Shown here: positions 44,880-57,814 of the stretch, in pieces
How the letters are laid out: each line of letters begins with the position of its first letter
How positions within the stretch are numbered: position 1 is the stretch's first letter
DNA from: Gnetum montanum
Taxonomy: Eukaryota; Streptophyta; Gnetopsida; Gnetales; Gnetaceae
Direction: 5' to 3'
Assembly: GCA_015680685.1 (NCBI GenBank)
Contig: MNCI01030582.1
Location: 862,513-926,512, forward strand
DNA length: 64,000 nt
The notes under the pieces: model-generated
Databases searched by the model: none
What the model saw: the letters and a program-made list of their open reading frames with translations, nothing else
Told to the model about the DNA's origin: nothing
Made by a program: the position numbers and the translations under genes

Positions 44880-45470
44880 AAATAAATTATCTGATGATAA
44901 TCAAATAAATTATCTAATGCAGACCTTCTAAATATCTATGTCAAATACATGTGTATCTTCGAATAAATGATTTGATGTGTACCTTCCAAATATATGTCAA
45001 TAAATCACTTGATGTGTATCTTTGAAATATATCCAAGTCTGAGTAGCATAAACGATTGGATGTGCACCTTCCAAATATCTATGTTGAATAAATCAATTGA
45101 TGTGTATCTTTGAAATATATCTGAAATATCTATGTTGAATAAATCACTTGATGTGTATCTTTGAAATATATCTGAGTCTGAATTGAATAAATGATTGAGT
45201 CTGAGTTGAATAAATGATTGGATGTGTACCCGGGAAATATCTATGTTGAATAAATCACTTGATGTGTATCTTTGAAATATATCTGAGTCTGAATTGAATA
45301 AATGATTGAGTCTGAGTTGAATAAATGATTGGATGTGTACCTGGAAATATCTATGTTGAATAAATCACTTGATGTGTATCTTTGAAACATATCTTGAATA
45401 AATAGATGATTGGATATCTGAGTCAAATAAATGATTGGATGTGTACCTTTGAAATATCTGTCTAGTCAAA
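44880..45470. repeat. 110-bp minisatellite upstream of the WSD1-like fragment
   Basis: Units built from GAAATATCTATGTTGAATAA, ATCACTTGATGTGTATCTTT and GAATAAATGATTGGATGTGT. The period is 110 bases between 45234 and 45344 with almost identical units; older units toward 44880 are degraded. It begins about 60 bases before the start codon side of the minus-strand gene fragment. Confidence 0.8.
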
Positions 45471-45479
45471 TTAAATTAC

Positions 45480-46555
45480 TTGATTAAGACCTTTGAGATA
45501 TCGGAGCCACCCATACTATATAATTTTTTAAGAATTTATCCTTTTTATTGCACGAAAATCAGAAAATACTCGTTTACAAAGATAATAGACCACTCGTTAC
45601 CCTTACTTTCAACCTGCTACGAATTACAATAAAGGAACCTAAGAGTAACTTCCCTAACCCATCTAATCTAAATATATACTAAAGGAATATTTCACACGAA
45701 TACATCATGGGTGTGTTCAAATGTGTGGAGTACTTGAGACAACATTATAACCATCCACCTCAAGGATTTGTGATTCGTCGTGTTATGGATGGTGATTAGC
45801 ACGTTGGTGCATTACTTCTAGGATTGGTTTGATGCTCTTACATAATAATTCCATACAACACCCCACTGTGTCTGTCCTTGTCCTTGTTTCTCTATGTTTG
45901 GTGTGTTCAAGAATAATCCAAATTTGGAAGGGGGACAATGAACCATAAGCATGCCAACTTTCCGCGTTAGTGTCTCATGTGATATAAATGTTTATGAAAA
46001 TGAAAGAATTGCAAAACTAGTAAGCTCTTTGTTAATGAATAATCTTTAAACAAATTGGAATTGTGATTCTCATTAGTTCATTCTCAAGTAGGATTAGTTA
46101 GTCAAATCCATAATATAAGAGAAGGTGGTGGGATCGTATTTAAATGATGGAATGTTAAACAGGTTTCCGCTGAACAAACCTATTTATCTCATTTCTCCTT
46201 TTTGCCTTCTACTCGCAATTGTGACATGTGGTGCATTTCAAATACACCTAAGATTTAGAAAGTACCGTAATTCATACCTACTTAGTAATCCATTGCAATT
46301 TGTATTGCGACCTTGATGTGAAGATGCCGAACCATGTCATCATTTTAGCCTTGTGACAATAAAGTAGTCTATTACTTGAGTTTTCTATCATTGTGTTTGT
46401 GATACTATAATGACATTTTATTATGTTTATGTAAACTTAAAGGATCCAGAAGACAAATGAACTTGTTCAAAATACATTAGGAGAAATAAATTCTGAGTAT
46501 AATTGATGTGTCTAATATTTATGTAAGTTGAACATGTGTTCTATATAATTCTTTG
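45480..46555. other. Unassigned region
   Basis: About 1.1 kb with no recognisable coding, LTR or tandem repeat. A 63-codon frame at 46125-46316 has no familiar motif. Confidence 0.35.
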
Positions 46556-46559
46556 AAAC

Positions 46560-48435
46560 TAACATTGGTAGCTAGAATAGTTCAAACAAAGACTGACATG
46601 AGATTTTCCATTTTCTTGTGAAGAAATCTCTTCCATAATATTCTAATAATATATGTTGCTCATCTTTTACTACTTGTAGTAAACATAGTGAACATATTCT
46701 ATCTTTATGTTGTTCATTGATCCATCTTCTTATTTCAACTCAAAGATGGTGTGATCCTATTCTTACTCTACTAATTAGTGCTTTCATGAATATATTTTGT
46801 TTCATCATGTTTGTTGCCTCTAATAATTTGTCACTAAAATTGAAGTGTTTTGTATTTGTGCCCCATTTTGCCATATTTCTAAAACTTTCTTTATAATAAG
46901 TTTCCAAGTTTGTTTTGAATTTATTATTCTATAAATATTATGAATACCCCATTTTTGTAGCCACAATTGTCCTTCATGAAACCATCACTATTATTGATTT
47001 TTTGGGGTGATTTTATTGAGATTATTCTAGCATCTAATGGCAAAAAATTAGCTTTTAATAAAAGTACTACATATGGGACTTGATTTAATATCTTGACTTT
47101 ATCCAATAAGATTTATTTTTGAAGTTTTTTTAAAAATTTTTATTCTTGATCAAGAAATGGACCCACACCATCATTCTATAAAGCATTGTAATTTGGAAAT
47201 TTACTTTAAAAAGATATTTTTGAATTGTCTAAGTTCAAATATTGTAATTGCAACATTTGTTCTTCATTGTATAAAACATCCTTCCATCTATTTGCAACTT
47301 GTGATATATAATACTTCTACTTATAATTTTGAGAGCATTCTACTTCCAAACATGTATAAAAATTCATAATATTAAGTCTTTTAATATTTACCTAGTAAGT
47401 GTAATTTTTCTTATGAATTTCATAAATTGGCACTTTTATTTTTTACGATTCATCTTGATTTTTGTATATTCAAAAACTTTTTGTAGTTGATGTAACACTG
47501 TTTTTAACCTTGTTTTTGGATTTGCTATTAGTGCTATATTATTTGCAAAGATTAAAACTCATGATTGTTTCACTTTAATAGCATGATCTTTAGGTACTTC
47601 TTTAATACACTCTTCTAGTTTATTAATACAAATACCAAACAAAGTTGGTGAAAGAGGACAATCTTGCTTTACTTCTATATTACAATAAAATTGACAAGAT
47701 TGTGGAGTTTCTTCATCTTTTGATTTAAAAATTATTTTTCTATATAGATTTTGGATAACAGTGAGTAAACTAGTGTTAAATTTAAGTTTGATAAGTCTAC
47801 TCCATAATTGTTCTCTAACAACGGAGTCAAATACTTTAGTAAAATCCTCAATGCAAATAAATGTTTTAACTTGTTTTTCCTTTTCTTTTTTAATGCAATA
47901 TTTAAGAGTAACCAAACGCTATAATGTAGACCACTTTGTTCTAAATCCTACTTGTGAAACAACAAATAAATTATTTCCTTCTACCCACAATCCCATTTTT
48001 TTCCCCAAAATGGTACATAAAAATTTTGTAAACAAGTTACTGATTATGATCAATTTGTAATTATTTAAATTTAATTTTTCTCCTTTTTAGAAAAGTATAA
48101 TAGCCCTACTAATCATCCATTGTCTAGTCAAATAGTTTTGAAGTCCTTTGTCAATCACATTCTAAGTCTCTCCCTAGAAAACCTCTCCATCATATTTTAA
48201 TAGTTTAGCATATAATCCTTTTGCATCTACAAATTTTCTAGAAGCTAATTTTTCAATTCCCTCTACTACTTCATCATATGCAAGTTGTAAAATATCTAGG
48301 AGCATGCACTTCATCAAACTACTTTTTCTTACCAATAAGCTTCTATTACATGGTAACATTTTTTGCAACCTCTAGTAATGTATCTTCTAACCAATCTTTG
48401 AACTTTTTTATTTTAAACAAAGTTTGTACCTCTTT
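46560..48435 (-). mobile_element. 5'-truncated LINE: reverse transcriptase and C-terminal zinc finger
   Basis: Minus-strand non-LTR retrotransposon remnant. RT blocks from 48435: VQTLFKIKKFKDWL; YDEVVEGIEKLASRKFVDAKG; NNYKLIMISNLFTKFL; SQVGFRTKWSTL; FICIEDFTKVFDSVVREQLW (47850); EVKQDCPLSPTLFGICIN (47670); active-site FADD now FANNIALIAN (about 47540). The C-terminal domain at about 46790-46600 reads LISRVRIGSHHL, stop, VEIRRW and ICSLCLLQVVKDEQHILLE, a zinc-finger type C-x2-C...H. Endonuclease and ORF1 are missing. It abuts repeat R1 at 48435-48439. Stops and Asp-to-Asn changes make it inactive. Confidence 0.82.
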
Positions 48436-48438
48436 AAA

Positions 48439-49430
48439 TGATGAATAGGTGAATGGAAAAGCTATAGATGTTGTCCAGAATCAATTTGGGGCTAAAATAG
48501 GTTTGTTTTTGCAAAGTGTCCCTAGATTGACATTGGAGGCAAAAAAAATTCTAACATTGAAAACTAATGCTATTGCTAAAAAATATTCAAAGTTTAGAAG
48601 CTGGTGTGAAAATTCCCTGATTGACACTAATGTTATGTCAATATTAGTGCTTGGGTTATCAAAGACTTGGATGTTGAATTGAACTCACAATGGTCATGGA
48701 GTATGTTGAAGGCACTGGGTTGTTTCATGTTCATGCTCTTAATTTCTTGAAATCTTGAAAAATGATCTAGATCTCAAGAAGCCAGTCATAAACTTAGGTT
48801 TTGACCCCATCTTTATAAGTCTATGTTAGCTAAATTCAATCTTGGAGTTCACTGGAGTTCACTTTTGGCAAGCTCAACTTGCAAAACTATGTCATGCAAG
48901 TCCCATAAGAGGTGATGCTAATGCTTTCATTTTTTTTGCTAAACCTTAAGTTCAAGCTTCACAGAGCTCTTCTTATGCTAAAATTAATGTCAAATGGTGT
49001 GGTGTGATGCTAAGGAGCTCAAACAACTAGGAGATGATGTTGAATTCAAATTATATATGTCAATGGTCTTAATACGCAAGTCCTAAGAGTGCTGACACTA
49101 GTGTCATCATTAGCATTAGTTAGGAAATTAGAAATAATTTTAGCATTTTCCAAAAATGTCATTTCAAGCCTTTAGGATGCCTAAATTGATGTTGAAATAT
49201 GAGATAATGTTGCTTGTAGGACATTGAGAAACTCATATACCTCAAGCATGCTATTGAATGTTGAACTTAGTAAATTGGGGTGATGATGACACAAGCATGA
49301 TGATGTTGATACTACTGCTAACATCAACATTAGCATCACCTATAATAGTTAGAAAAATGTTTAGACATGACTACTAAGACTACCTTCGAATAAGCTAAAA
49401 CTAATAATTTGTATCTTGAAATTAATGTTG
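48439..49430 (-). repeat. R1 copy 1: degenerate LTR-like repeat
   Basis: About 1 kb collinear with 61622-62640. On the minus strand a TATA-like TATAAAGATG (about 48808-48817) followed by TCTTGAGATCT suggests an LTR whose end would be ...CTATTCATCA at 48439. Internally it has many short repeats around GATGCTAA and TTAGTGTCA. I did not find a gag or pol attached to it. Confidence 0.5.
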
Positions 49431-51900
49431 AGCGATTGATAGAGAGCCTAAGGAGTCAAGCTAGAAGCCAGAATATAGGTAAGAATTATTATGGAGGAGT
49501 AGAGCATGATGTTGGGGATGTTGATGCTAACATTAAGACTAATGTCAGCATCAATGTTACTTAAAATTGAGAAACCTTTTGGTCTTGAGGACCTATGTTC
49601 AATCTATTGTTGAAATGCCAAAATTTAAAAGCTATCATATCAAAGGTGTTGTGGAGAAGTCATTCAAGGTCCTATAAAATTAAAATGAAGTTCAAAAGTT
49701 AGTTTAATGACAAGTAACATAGGAGGGGTGGTTCAAAGCTGATGCTAGTGTAGGAGTAGTAGTCCAAGGGTGACACTATGACTATGTCAATATCACCTTT
49801 AATACTTAGAAAGATTTTCATTTCTAGAACTTTATAGGATCATCAAAAGTGGAGCTCTTATGTTGGGGTATGATTCAAGATGGGCCCTGGAGGCCTCAAA
49901 GAGCCAAACGTTTTCCTTGTAATGTTGTTTTTCAATCTTTTTGGTGCTCAAACTTAAATGGGATAATGTCAAAGCTGCACTTGTCTTAATTATTGTGGAA
50001 CTAGAAACATGGATGTAACATTGCACCATCTTGATGAATGTTGCTAAGGTGTTGAAGGATGATTCATAAATATAAGAATGGATGATAAACCAATGTACTT
50101 GCAAAATAAAAGTGAAAAGAAATAAGAGAGAAAGGGAAGAATGCCAAGATATCATCAATACACTAGTTATGAAGATGATGTTATGCTATTGAAAGGGGAC
50201 ATGAATAAATCCTACATATAAGGTGACTAAAAGGATGCCATTAGTGATGTTAATACTTTATCTCACTCAAGCTCTTAATACAACCTCACCAAAATAAAAT
50301 AAAGTTGCTCACTTCTTACTAATGTGTTGATGAGAGGAAAGGAAATAAGATAGGAAGGGAAGTTAGAGAAAGAAAAGAGAAAGATGAGAGAGGGAAGATG
50401 AAATATAGAGTTGAGAAAATGAGAAAAATACTAAAATGGGGGAAGAAATAAGGGACATCATCTTGTTGGTGATCATTTGGGATTGCCAACATTGGGGTGC
50501 CTCACAGTCTTGTAACTCTAGGAAGCCACGAGATCGAAGGTGTTCTTCAAATAGGGTTTAGCTGATTGCTAGTCTCTAGCGACACCAAGGCCTAGGTACT
50601 TCCAAATAGACTCAATATTTATGAAACAATCTAATCATGAGTATGTGTTTGTTGTTGTGAATGTTGAGATGGTTGGGTTTTGTATGAAACTATAATTAGC
50701 TTTCATAAAAGAGACTAAGCTATCCTTGTCAAATATTGTGAGTTGTTGGAAATTCCTATTTTGTCCAATCACTTAGTCTATATAGTCCCTATAGTATGTT
50801 ACTTGTAATAAATAAAATTTTGCAAAAACATTTGAGCATAATTTTGCCATTTTACTCCTAATTTTCCCTAGAGAGAAAGTTTTACAATAAAATTAGAAAT
50901 AAAGCAAGATTCAATGGACTTAGAAAGAGAAAAGAAAAGAAAGTAGATTTGTGTGAAATTTCAAATACTTAAGCAAGATAAATTGATATGAGTAAATACT
51001 TCACAATAAAGCTATTTCTAATTCAATAACTACAAATTGTTGAAACTTTCAGAGCTCAATAGGAAATTTCATAAAGACAATCTTTTTATACTATCAAAGA
51101 TTGTAGCGTAAACAACAAACTACGAGTCTCTATTTTGGCTAGTTAATCATTGTCAAAAATTGCATTCAACAGAGTTTTCAAAAAAATTTGCCAATTTCTT
51201 GATTCAAACTAAGACAATAAACTTTAAAAGTAAAGAAGCTATTTTAGTCCCATTAAAGTAGAAAAAATCCCAAAATTAAATGCCAAGCATGATACTATCT
51301 AAACCATTAGCTAAGTAACTAAAACAAAACATAAAAAAATGAACTCACAAGATTAAAACAAAGAAGCTGAATTGATGTCTTTAGCAAACCATGCTTTTAC
51401 AATCTTCAAGTTGCTTCACCCAATCTTCCCCCTCAATCTATTCTTAAAACCCTTTTTATAGTGACCTTAGGGTAGTTACAATCACCATGAAAGCTGAGGT
51501 AAGTCACAAACATTATGGAGTTTGGTTATAACTACCATAGGAAGTTACAACTTCCATGGGAAGTTATGAGAATTTTAAGCCATAGTTGGCAAGTGTTTTC
51601 TTGGTAATGAGAAATTAAAATTATCTATCAAGGTAACAATCATAGGAAGTTTTAACTCCTATATAAAATAAAGCTATATTTAACAAGTGTCCATAAATCC
51701 ATTCCCTTTTCTTTAAGAGGATAAAAAAAACTTCATTTAAATTTGTTGACCATCTATCATGCTTTTTCATCTTTGTTTGTGAGGTTGAACTTCCGCCTTT
51801 ACTCTTCTTTTCATCTGGATTTCCTTTGTCTTGGGCAGATTTTATGTTTGCAACCTTGGCACATATGCTGACCACCAATAGTAATAAAATTAATCCTTTT
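49431..51900. other. AT-rich region, possible old LTR on the minus strand
   Basis: No pol domain seen. R1-like simple motifs continue to about 49850. A minus-strand TATA box (CTATAAAAAGG, about 51455-51466) followed by a leader-like sequence suggests a second decayed LTR promoter around 50500-51500. A minus frame of 85 codons (51878-51621) is Lys/Ser-rich and unrecognised. Confidence 0.3.
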
Positions 51901-52267
51901 TACCATATATTTCTCCAGGCGTTGGCGTCATGTTGGAGATGGGACAGGTGCCGGATCAAAGGTCTGTGAACTGCCGCATTGTACTCTTCACTGCTGCGTT
52001 GCCAGGATGAGGGTAATCAGGCGGTGCAAACCCTCGTCCATTAAAATCGCGCACGAGCAAACAGCTGCGGCGAGCACACCGACGGTTCCGGCTAATGTGC
52101 CAGCCACTCAGTACACAAATGAAACAGGAATTTGTTCAAGATATAAATTCTGAAATTTAAACAAATGATCCTCTGAAACGCATCAATAGGTATGCCCGTT
52201 CCCAGAATGTTCACTTCAACAGTGTAGAATACTGTGATTGATTCGCTGGTGCACGTGTTCTCGTCCA

Positions 52268-52621
52268 TTACTGAAAGTGTTGCCAGTGCTGTAAAAATGC
52301 CATGAATCCCATGCTGCTACGTAACTCAGGATCTGTGTCTTTTTCATGCTCAGATTGCAGACGCACAGCAGCAACCTTGAAATGAACAAAACGCATGGGC
52401 AGATTCAACGAAGGTAAATCTGCAACGCGACTCCATGAATCTGTCTCAAAATCGTAGCGATCCACCATTGTTGAAAATTGCAATGTAGAATCCGTTTTGA
52501 AAGCGCATTGGAGAATGCAGAGTAGGGATTTGATTCTGTGGACCATGCTGATTTCTGGGATTGAATTCCGGAAAAATTGTGGCTTGATATTTCCGTTCGT
52601 CTTCTGCCCTGATTTAAACAT
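52268..52621 (-). pseudogene. Kelch-like gene fragment
   Basis: A 117-codon minus-strand frame with one kelch-type motif, MVDRYDFETDSWSRVADLP, about residues 51-69, followed by FVHFKVAAVRLQSE. Kelch repeats form beta-propeller blades, in plants often in F-box proteins. Only one blade is recognisable and no F-box is seen. The flanking DNA (51905-52800) is GC-richer than the surrounding elements. Probably a fragment; the assignment rests on one motif. Confidence 0.4.
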
Positions 52622-52897
52622 TATCTCGGTTATTTTTCTTTTCTCTGCCTGTTCTAGGTTCTCGTATTCTCTTCCTCGTAAACTGATTAGAAATCAGATA
52701 AATGAAATATCCATTCCTTCACCTAAATTCTGCCAAAAACCTCCTCATGTTCCACTACGAGCAGCAGAAAATTCGTTCTCATAATCTATGTTGAAACAAA
52801 GTCTCTCTGTGCGTAGTATACCCAGCAGTTTTGTTTCATTTTCTGTATTCACCAACACTACTTTTTAAGTACATTGGCTGCAGCTTCTACATGAGAC

Positions 52898-53167
52898 TCA
52901 ATCCATCCTTTGTTTCACAGGAGCAAACAAGTAATGGATGTACACATAAATTAAATATAAAACCGTGCCCAGTACATTGATGTATGTGATAAGGCATACA
53001 CAGAACACCCACAAAACGCAACTTAGAAAGCTCAAGGCATAGAATCTAGCAGAGTACGGCCCTGTATGTTTCAGTTCCAGTATGCCTTTCAGTGTGTGCA
53101 GAGGAGCAATAAAGAGAGACAGATGGAAGATGTTTCCCAGAATCGTCCATACCGTATTGACAGATTA
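52898..53167 (-). pseudogene. SWEET (MtN3/saliva) sugar transporter fragment
   Basis: A minus-strand frame of 89 codons, open from a stop at 53170 to TGA at 52898. It reads TVWTILGNIFHLSLFIAPL (first helix, like GNI..L.LFLSPLPTF), then LKGILELKHTGPYSARFYA, LSFLSCVLWVFCVCL, and NVLGTVLYLIYVYIHYLF with APVKQR at the end, matching helices 1-3 of the first MtN3 domain. About eight residues are missing between helices 2 and 3 (the usual GLPFV... loop), and the second domain is absent. SWEETs move sugars across membranes; this copy could not. Confidence 0.6.
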
Positions 53168-53999
53168 CAGGATGGAGTTGTAGCCTGTCATTTTTCAGAT
53201 CATTTCATGTCCCGAAAGGAATGAAATCATGGTTGCCATGCGTGAGCAGGATTAAACCTGGCCCATGTGAATCTGATTAGCTATCTCCACCTAATCAGAG
53301 AATCCAGCAACAATTGTTTCAGAAAATATGACAAATGAGAAGCACGAGGCAAAGCTTGGAGGACTATCCTTGTTATGCAGTCGCTGTTAGTTCAACATCC
53401 TTGTTCTGTTAATTAGTTTATTGAGTGTCCGAATGAAATTTCAATAGCTCTTTGCCTGTTTTGGATATCAACCGACTACTCAGTACAAACCATTGATATG
53501 CTGATTATCTTGAGCAAGGTATGCATGAACCGATGCAAAATATACTGAGTCAACTTGATCGTTGACGATAAAGTCCGTTCCAACTTGATAACCTTCAGGA
53601 TCGTAAGTCCTGGCTCTTTCTGGAGTGGAATTTTCCGTAAGTATGCTTGATTCAACGATCAGTTGGTGCTGAGCCCAGGACCTTTAGATATAGATTTTCC
53701 AACACGGGGACTCGTGGCTGGTCCATCATCTCCATATTACCAAGGAAGTTCTTGGAGTATGATTTTAACCACTACATTATCTCACTCTTGCAACAGAAGT
53801 TCCTCTTTTTCCTTTTTGCAGGCGGCTTCAATATGGTAAGGTTTTAATAGCAATTAATCCTCCCAACAACGTCAAAACATTTGGTTATTCCTGAAGTAAC
53901 AGCTTTGATTTTACTCTCTTAGTTTGCTGATAAAGACAGAGAAACCTGCATCCGCCACTCTCGTTATCTTACTATCTTGCTATCCTTGGCTTAGGAAGC
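53168..53999. other. Unassigned low-copy-looking region
   Basis: Base composition is more balanced than in the elements. A 66-codon plus frame (53647-53847) has no known motif. Possibly introns or other gene scraps linked to the neighbouring SWEET and PPR fragments. Confidence 0.3.
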
Positions 54000-54359
54000 T
54001 TGGCAGTGGATTTGAGCTCTTCTTCAGGGATAATAACGGGTCAAGGCTGCTCATTGTCCTTGGACATCTGCTTGGTCTCCAACATCTGCAATTTGTCAAG
54101 GATGAAATTGCGGATGTTGCTTCATGAACTGCATTTATTGAAGGTATCCGTTGGCAATGCCTTTGTGAACATGTATGCAAAATGTGGGGATGTTCAGGCA
54201 GTCCTTAACATTTTTGAGAGCATTGTTAAGGATTTTTTGTCATGGAATGCTATGATTACTGGGTATGACTTTCATGGATTTTATGAAGAAGCACCGCAGC
54301 TCTTTCATCAGGCAAAATGGGTTAGAGGTATCATGCTCCAGCAACCTCTTAAGGGATAA
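54000..54359 (+). pseudogene. PPR protein fragment
   Basis: Pentatricopeptide repeat proteins bind organelle RNA. The second half of this 119-codon frame reads SVGNAFVNMYAKCGDVQ, then IFESIVKDFLSWNAMITGYD and YEEAPQLFHQ, i.e. one S/L-type repeat pair typical of plant PLS-class PPR proteins. Only about 1.5 repeats remain, the N-terminal half reads out of frame from about 54130 upstream, and a stop follows. Plant PPR genes normally hold ten or more repeats without introns, so this is a scrap. Confidence 0.75.
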
Positions 54360-55740
54360 GGGATCAAGTTTTGAACCGAATTTTCTCAGTAATGAGCATC
54401 ACTCCATCAAATGGTAGAATTGTGCCAACACATCTATACATCAAGTTGAGGTACTATGCCATAGAAGTGGGACATGGCTTGATCCCACACTTTAATGATT
54501 CTCGATGCTCCTAAATTGATAAACTCTTTCTCTATCCCACTTAACTCAACACATCCTTACATGGAGTAAAAATGGTAGAACATTCATCATTCTCTACATG
54601 AGGTAGATTGCTAGTAAATATCCTTATCATAGTATGCTAATAAAAAGAAATATTAGTAGAATGGAATAAGCAAATATTGGAAAAATAGATGAAGTTGCAT
54701 GGGAGAGACATGGTAGAGTAATAGTAGAGAATAGAACACACACAGCCAGAGAGAGAGAGAGAATTGAAAGCATTGTAATAAAACATATGTAAAGAGATGA
54801 AAGAGTTAGAGAAAAATTGATGATGCTTGATCTTTTTTTCTATCATGTGTAGTACCACTTGATGTATGTTTGATTGATAGGACCTTATATATCTATTCTC
54901 ATGTGAGTCCACTAGATAGTATGCAACATTACCAAGATTCTTGATAATGATGAAGAGATCATCTTCAAGATGAAGTGTGACATGGTTGTTGCCTAATGAC
55001 ATATGATGCTGTAGAGAACAAAGCATCCCTATCTAGAGTGCCCCTAGCTGGGCATAGATGGAGTGCTTAGAATGATGGTGGTTATGCCAATACTGGCATG
55101 AGGATAAGTGGAATGATGATTGTTAGGTTTAAGATTGATTAAGGAATAAATTTCTCATAGGGATGAATGAATGATGTAGAAAATGAAGAAGGAGAGATCG
55201 AAATCATAGAAATTGAAGAGGTGGCACATGTGGAAAATGGGATAAAGGAGTAGTGGAATGTTAGCTATGTTTCTAGTCTTGATGTCTTTACTAGATGAAT
55301 TTATTTAGGTTTGATATGTATTTGTATGAATGTTTAGAAGATCGAGAATTTATGAATGTTTGGAAGATTGATAACTATGATATAAGGAACTATTATTGAA
55401 ATGATGAATAGTTATTTTTATAGATTTTGTGTTTTATATGTTTATGGTTTTTATAGTTTTATAGTTTTCTACATTTTTTAGACTTTTATTTTTATATTCG
55501 TATGTTTTATGATTTTTGATTTTGATAGCTAGAGTATAAAATGAGACAAAATAAAGTAGTTAAAAATAATGTTAAAACTAATGACAAAGACATAATTCAA
55601 GGAAATAAATAATGTGAGATAAACTAGAGTAAAGTAAAAGAAGTGAGTGAACATAGCATATTGAGATAAAAGCATAAATATAAATTAAAAGTATGAAGAT
55701 AAGAAGGTAAAGATGATATGATTATTAGGCATAAGACATG
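54360..55740. other. Unassigned AT-rich region
   Basis: Includes a short (GA)n tract near 54751-54763 and a minus frame of 129 codons (55026-54637) without recognisable motifs. Nothing else supported. Confidence 0.35.
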
Positions 55741-55919
55741 TTGGTAATGGTTTTCTTAGCTTGGGAATGGGTAGGATCCTTAATGATTTTAACAAGTTCT
55801 ATAACATCTAGTTTACCAAAGCCTAGATCCACGAATTCACAAGAATTAGTTGATCATGGAATGTTAAAATTGGGCTCATCAGTGTTTCTTTGATCATGAT
55901 GTTTGATCCATAGTAATGG

Positions 55920-56380
55920 GTTGAGAGCCTAGCGTAGTTTCCTCTAACATGTCTAGGTGGAAGATGTTAGGGACTTGAGGATCAGCATGAATGATTACTT
56001 TCCTATCCTTACATGAAAATTGTATCTCTTGGTGTATAGGTGAGGAAACTACATGATGATAAGCTAATTAGAGCCTTCCTAAGATTGTGTTTATCCTTGA
56101 GAGGTTCCTAATTATCATAAAAATAGCTTTAAAAGTGATACAATTTCCTATTGATAAAGGTAATTTAATTGAGCTTATAGTCTCTACTCTAGCTCTACTA
56201 AATGAAAGTAAAGTAGCATTGGAGTTGGAGTATGTGACCTATTTTTCAAGGCCAAGATCTTTGATGAATGTCCATGAAATGATGTTGGATCTAGCTTCAT
56301 CATCCATGTATACTAGAGATATCATCATATTGTTCCCAATTCATATGGTGATGTAGACGAGAATTTGGTACATGACACAT
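55920..56380 (-). pseudogene. T8 aspartic protease, Tat type
   Basis: The minus strand reads DDEARSNIISWTFIKDLGLE (catalytic region, normally D-[EG]-G-[AS]-S), ETISSIKLPLSIGNCITF, IRNLSRINTILGR, stop, LAYHHVVSSPIHQEIQF. The final block matches the LGRPWL...AV.S..HQ..KF signature of Tat/Ogre proteases, which differs from the T4/T6 protease. Degenerate. Confidence 0.65.
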
Positions 56381-57814
56381 GTTATAAGATGTGTGCAAAT
56401 ATTTTTCCCTTTGAAAACCAAATACTCTACCTTATACCTTGGAGCATTGAGAATAGATTAGATTTCTTGGGTGTAAGGCTGAATGCTTGTAGATACTATG
56501 ATTGATTTGAGTAATTCCTTTAATGTAAAATGGTGCTACTTTGAAGTTGAAATTAGATCAAATAGGGAAAGGTTAGATTCCTTTAATTTCATTGTTGCTA
56601 CAATTTGGGACAAGGCTTTGCCCTCAATTGCTACCTCCTCAGTGGTAGGTTTTAAAGAAATAATTGACGATGGAGCAATTGAAGTAGCTACTGGAGCAAG
56701 GCATAGCTGTATTTTAAGGCTCATAAATAATCTTCTTCTTCTTTTACTCTGGGTAGGATTACTTGTTGAATTAATCCTTTCCTATTTCTTTATTTCTAGA
56801 AGTTATCTTCTTTTACACTCAAATAAAGACATAAATTGGAGGTGTGCAAATAGGAAGTAATGGTGGACTCTATGAGGTGGGTGGTAATAATGGATACAAT
56901 GGACGAGGCATTACAAAAGGTGAAAAAGTGGAGAATCAATTAGACAAGATGGAGTAGGCAAAGGTGATCTACTTCTTGGTACTAATGAAGAGTTGGAGTT
57001 AATGAAATTTTAAGGGATAAGAGAAGTGCCATAGTATGGTGTGAGGTCTATAAAAAATGGTATTCTTCATACCTTTTGGGTACTTGAAGTAGGAAAACTA
57101 TTTGTAGGGAGATTGATGACAAAAGATCTCTTACATTTAGGAGTATTAGTTTGTGAGGATATTTGGGGATTAGCTTAAGAAGGATCCATATGTATAAAAA
57201 ATGAGGTTTTCTAGTGATTGCCTTTAGGTTCAAGATGGAATGTAGATACTTCCTTAAATGGAAATTCAAGGGATCTTAGAAGGTTCACAAATCTTGATTA
57301 TCAAGTTGGAGTAGTGTATTAAAGACTACTTTTTATTTTTCAATAAGAGCCTAAATGTCATATTTGAGTGCATTATAGTTATGTATGTTATGACCTATAG
57401 CCTTGTGGTAGTAGAAAAATTTGTTAGGATGGTATCACATTGGAACAAGTGGATCTCCTTCCACATGTTAGGAAGGATCTATGCCTAGAGTCTACAATCA
57501 TCTAAATCAAGCTTGTGATTGCTCCAAGATCTATTTTGGAATTAGGTTCACATCTCTTAAGAATGTGTTGTAAAGATAAGTGTAGGTCATTGGAATCTAA
57601 TGGTTTTTGAAATGATCCTTGGTTTCTCTCCTTTTCTAGTCTCCATTTAATAAATTTTTTCTAGCATTATTGGTAGTGGATGAGAATTTTGGTAAAGTTT
57701 GATTCAAAAAATATATTATTTCTCATGCATTTTAAGAGGCCTTTTCTTTACCTATTTTCTTGATTTTGTTACAAAAGTTAACCCATTCCTAGTTATTTCA
57801 TTGGATAGCCACCT

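Noticed and set aside
49832-50158. 108-codon minus-strand frame as a gene.
   Set aside because: No known motif, no splice or promoter support, and it lies in repeat-like AT-rich sequence continuing from R1.
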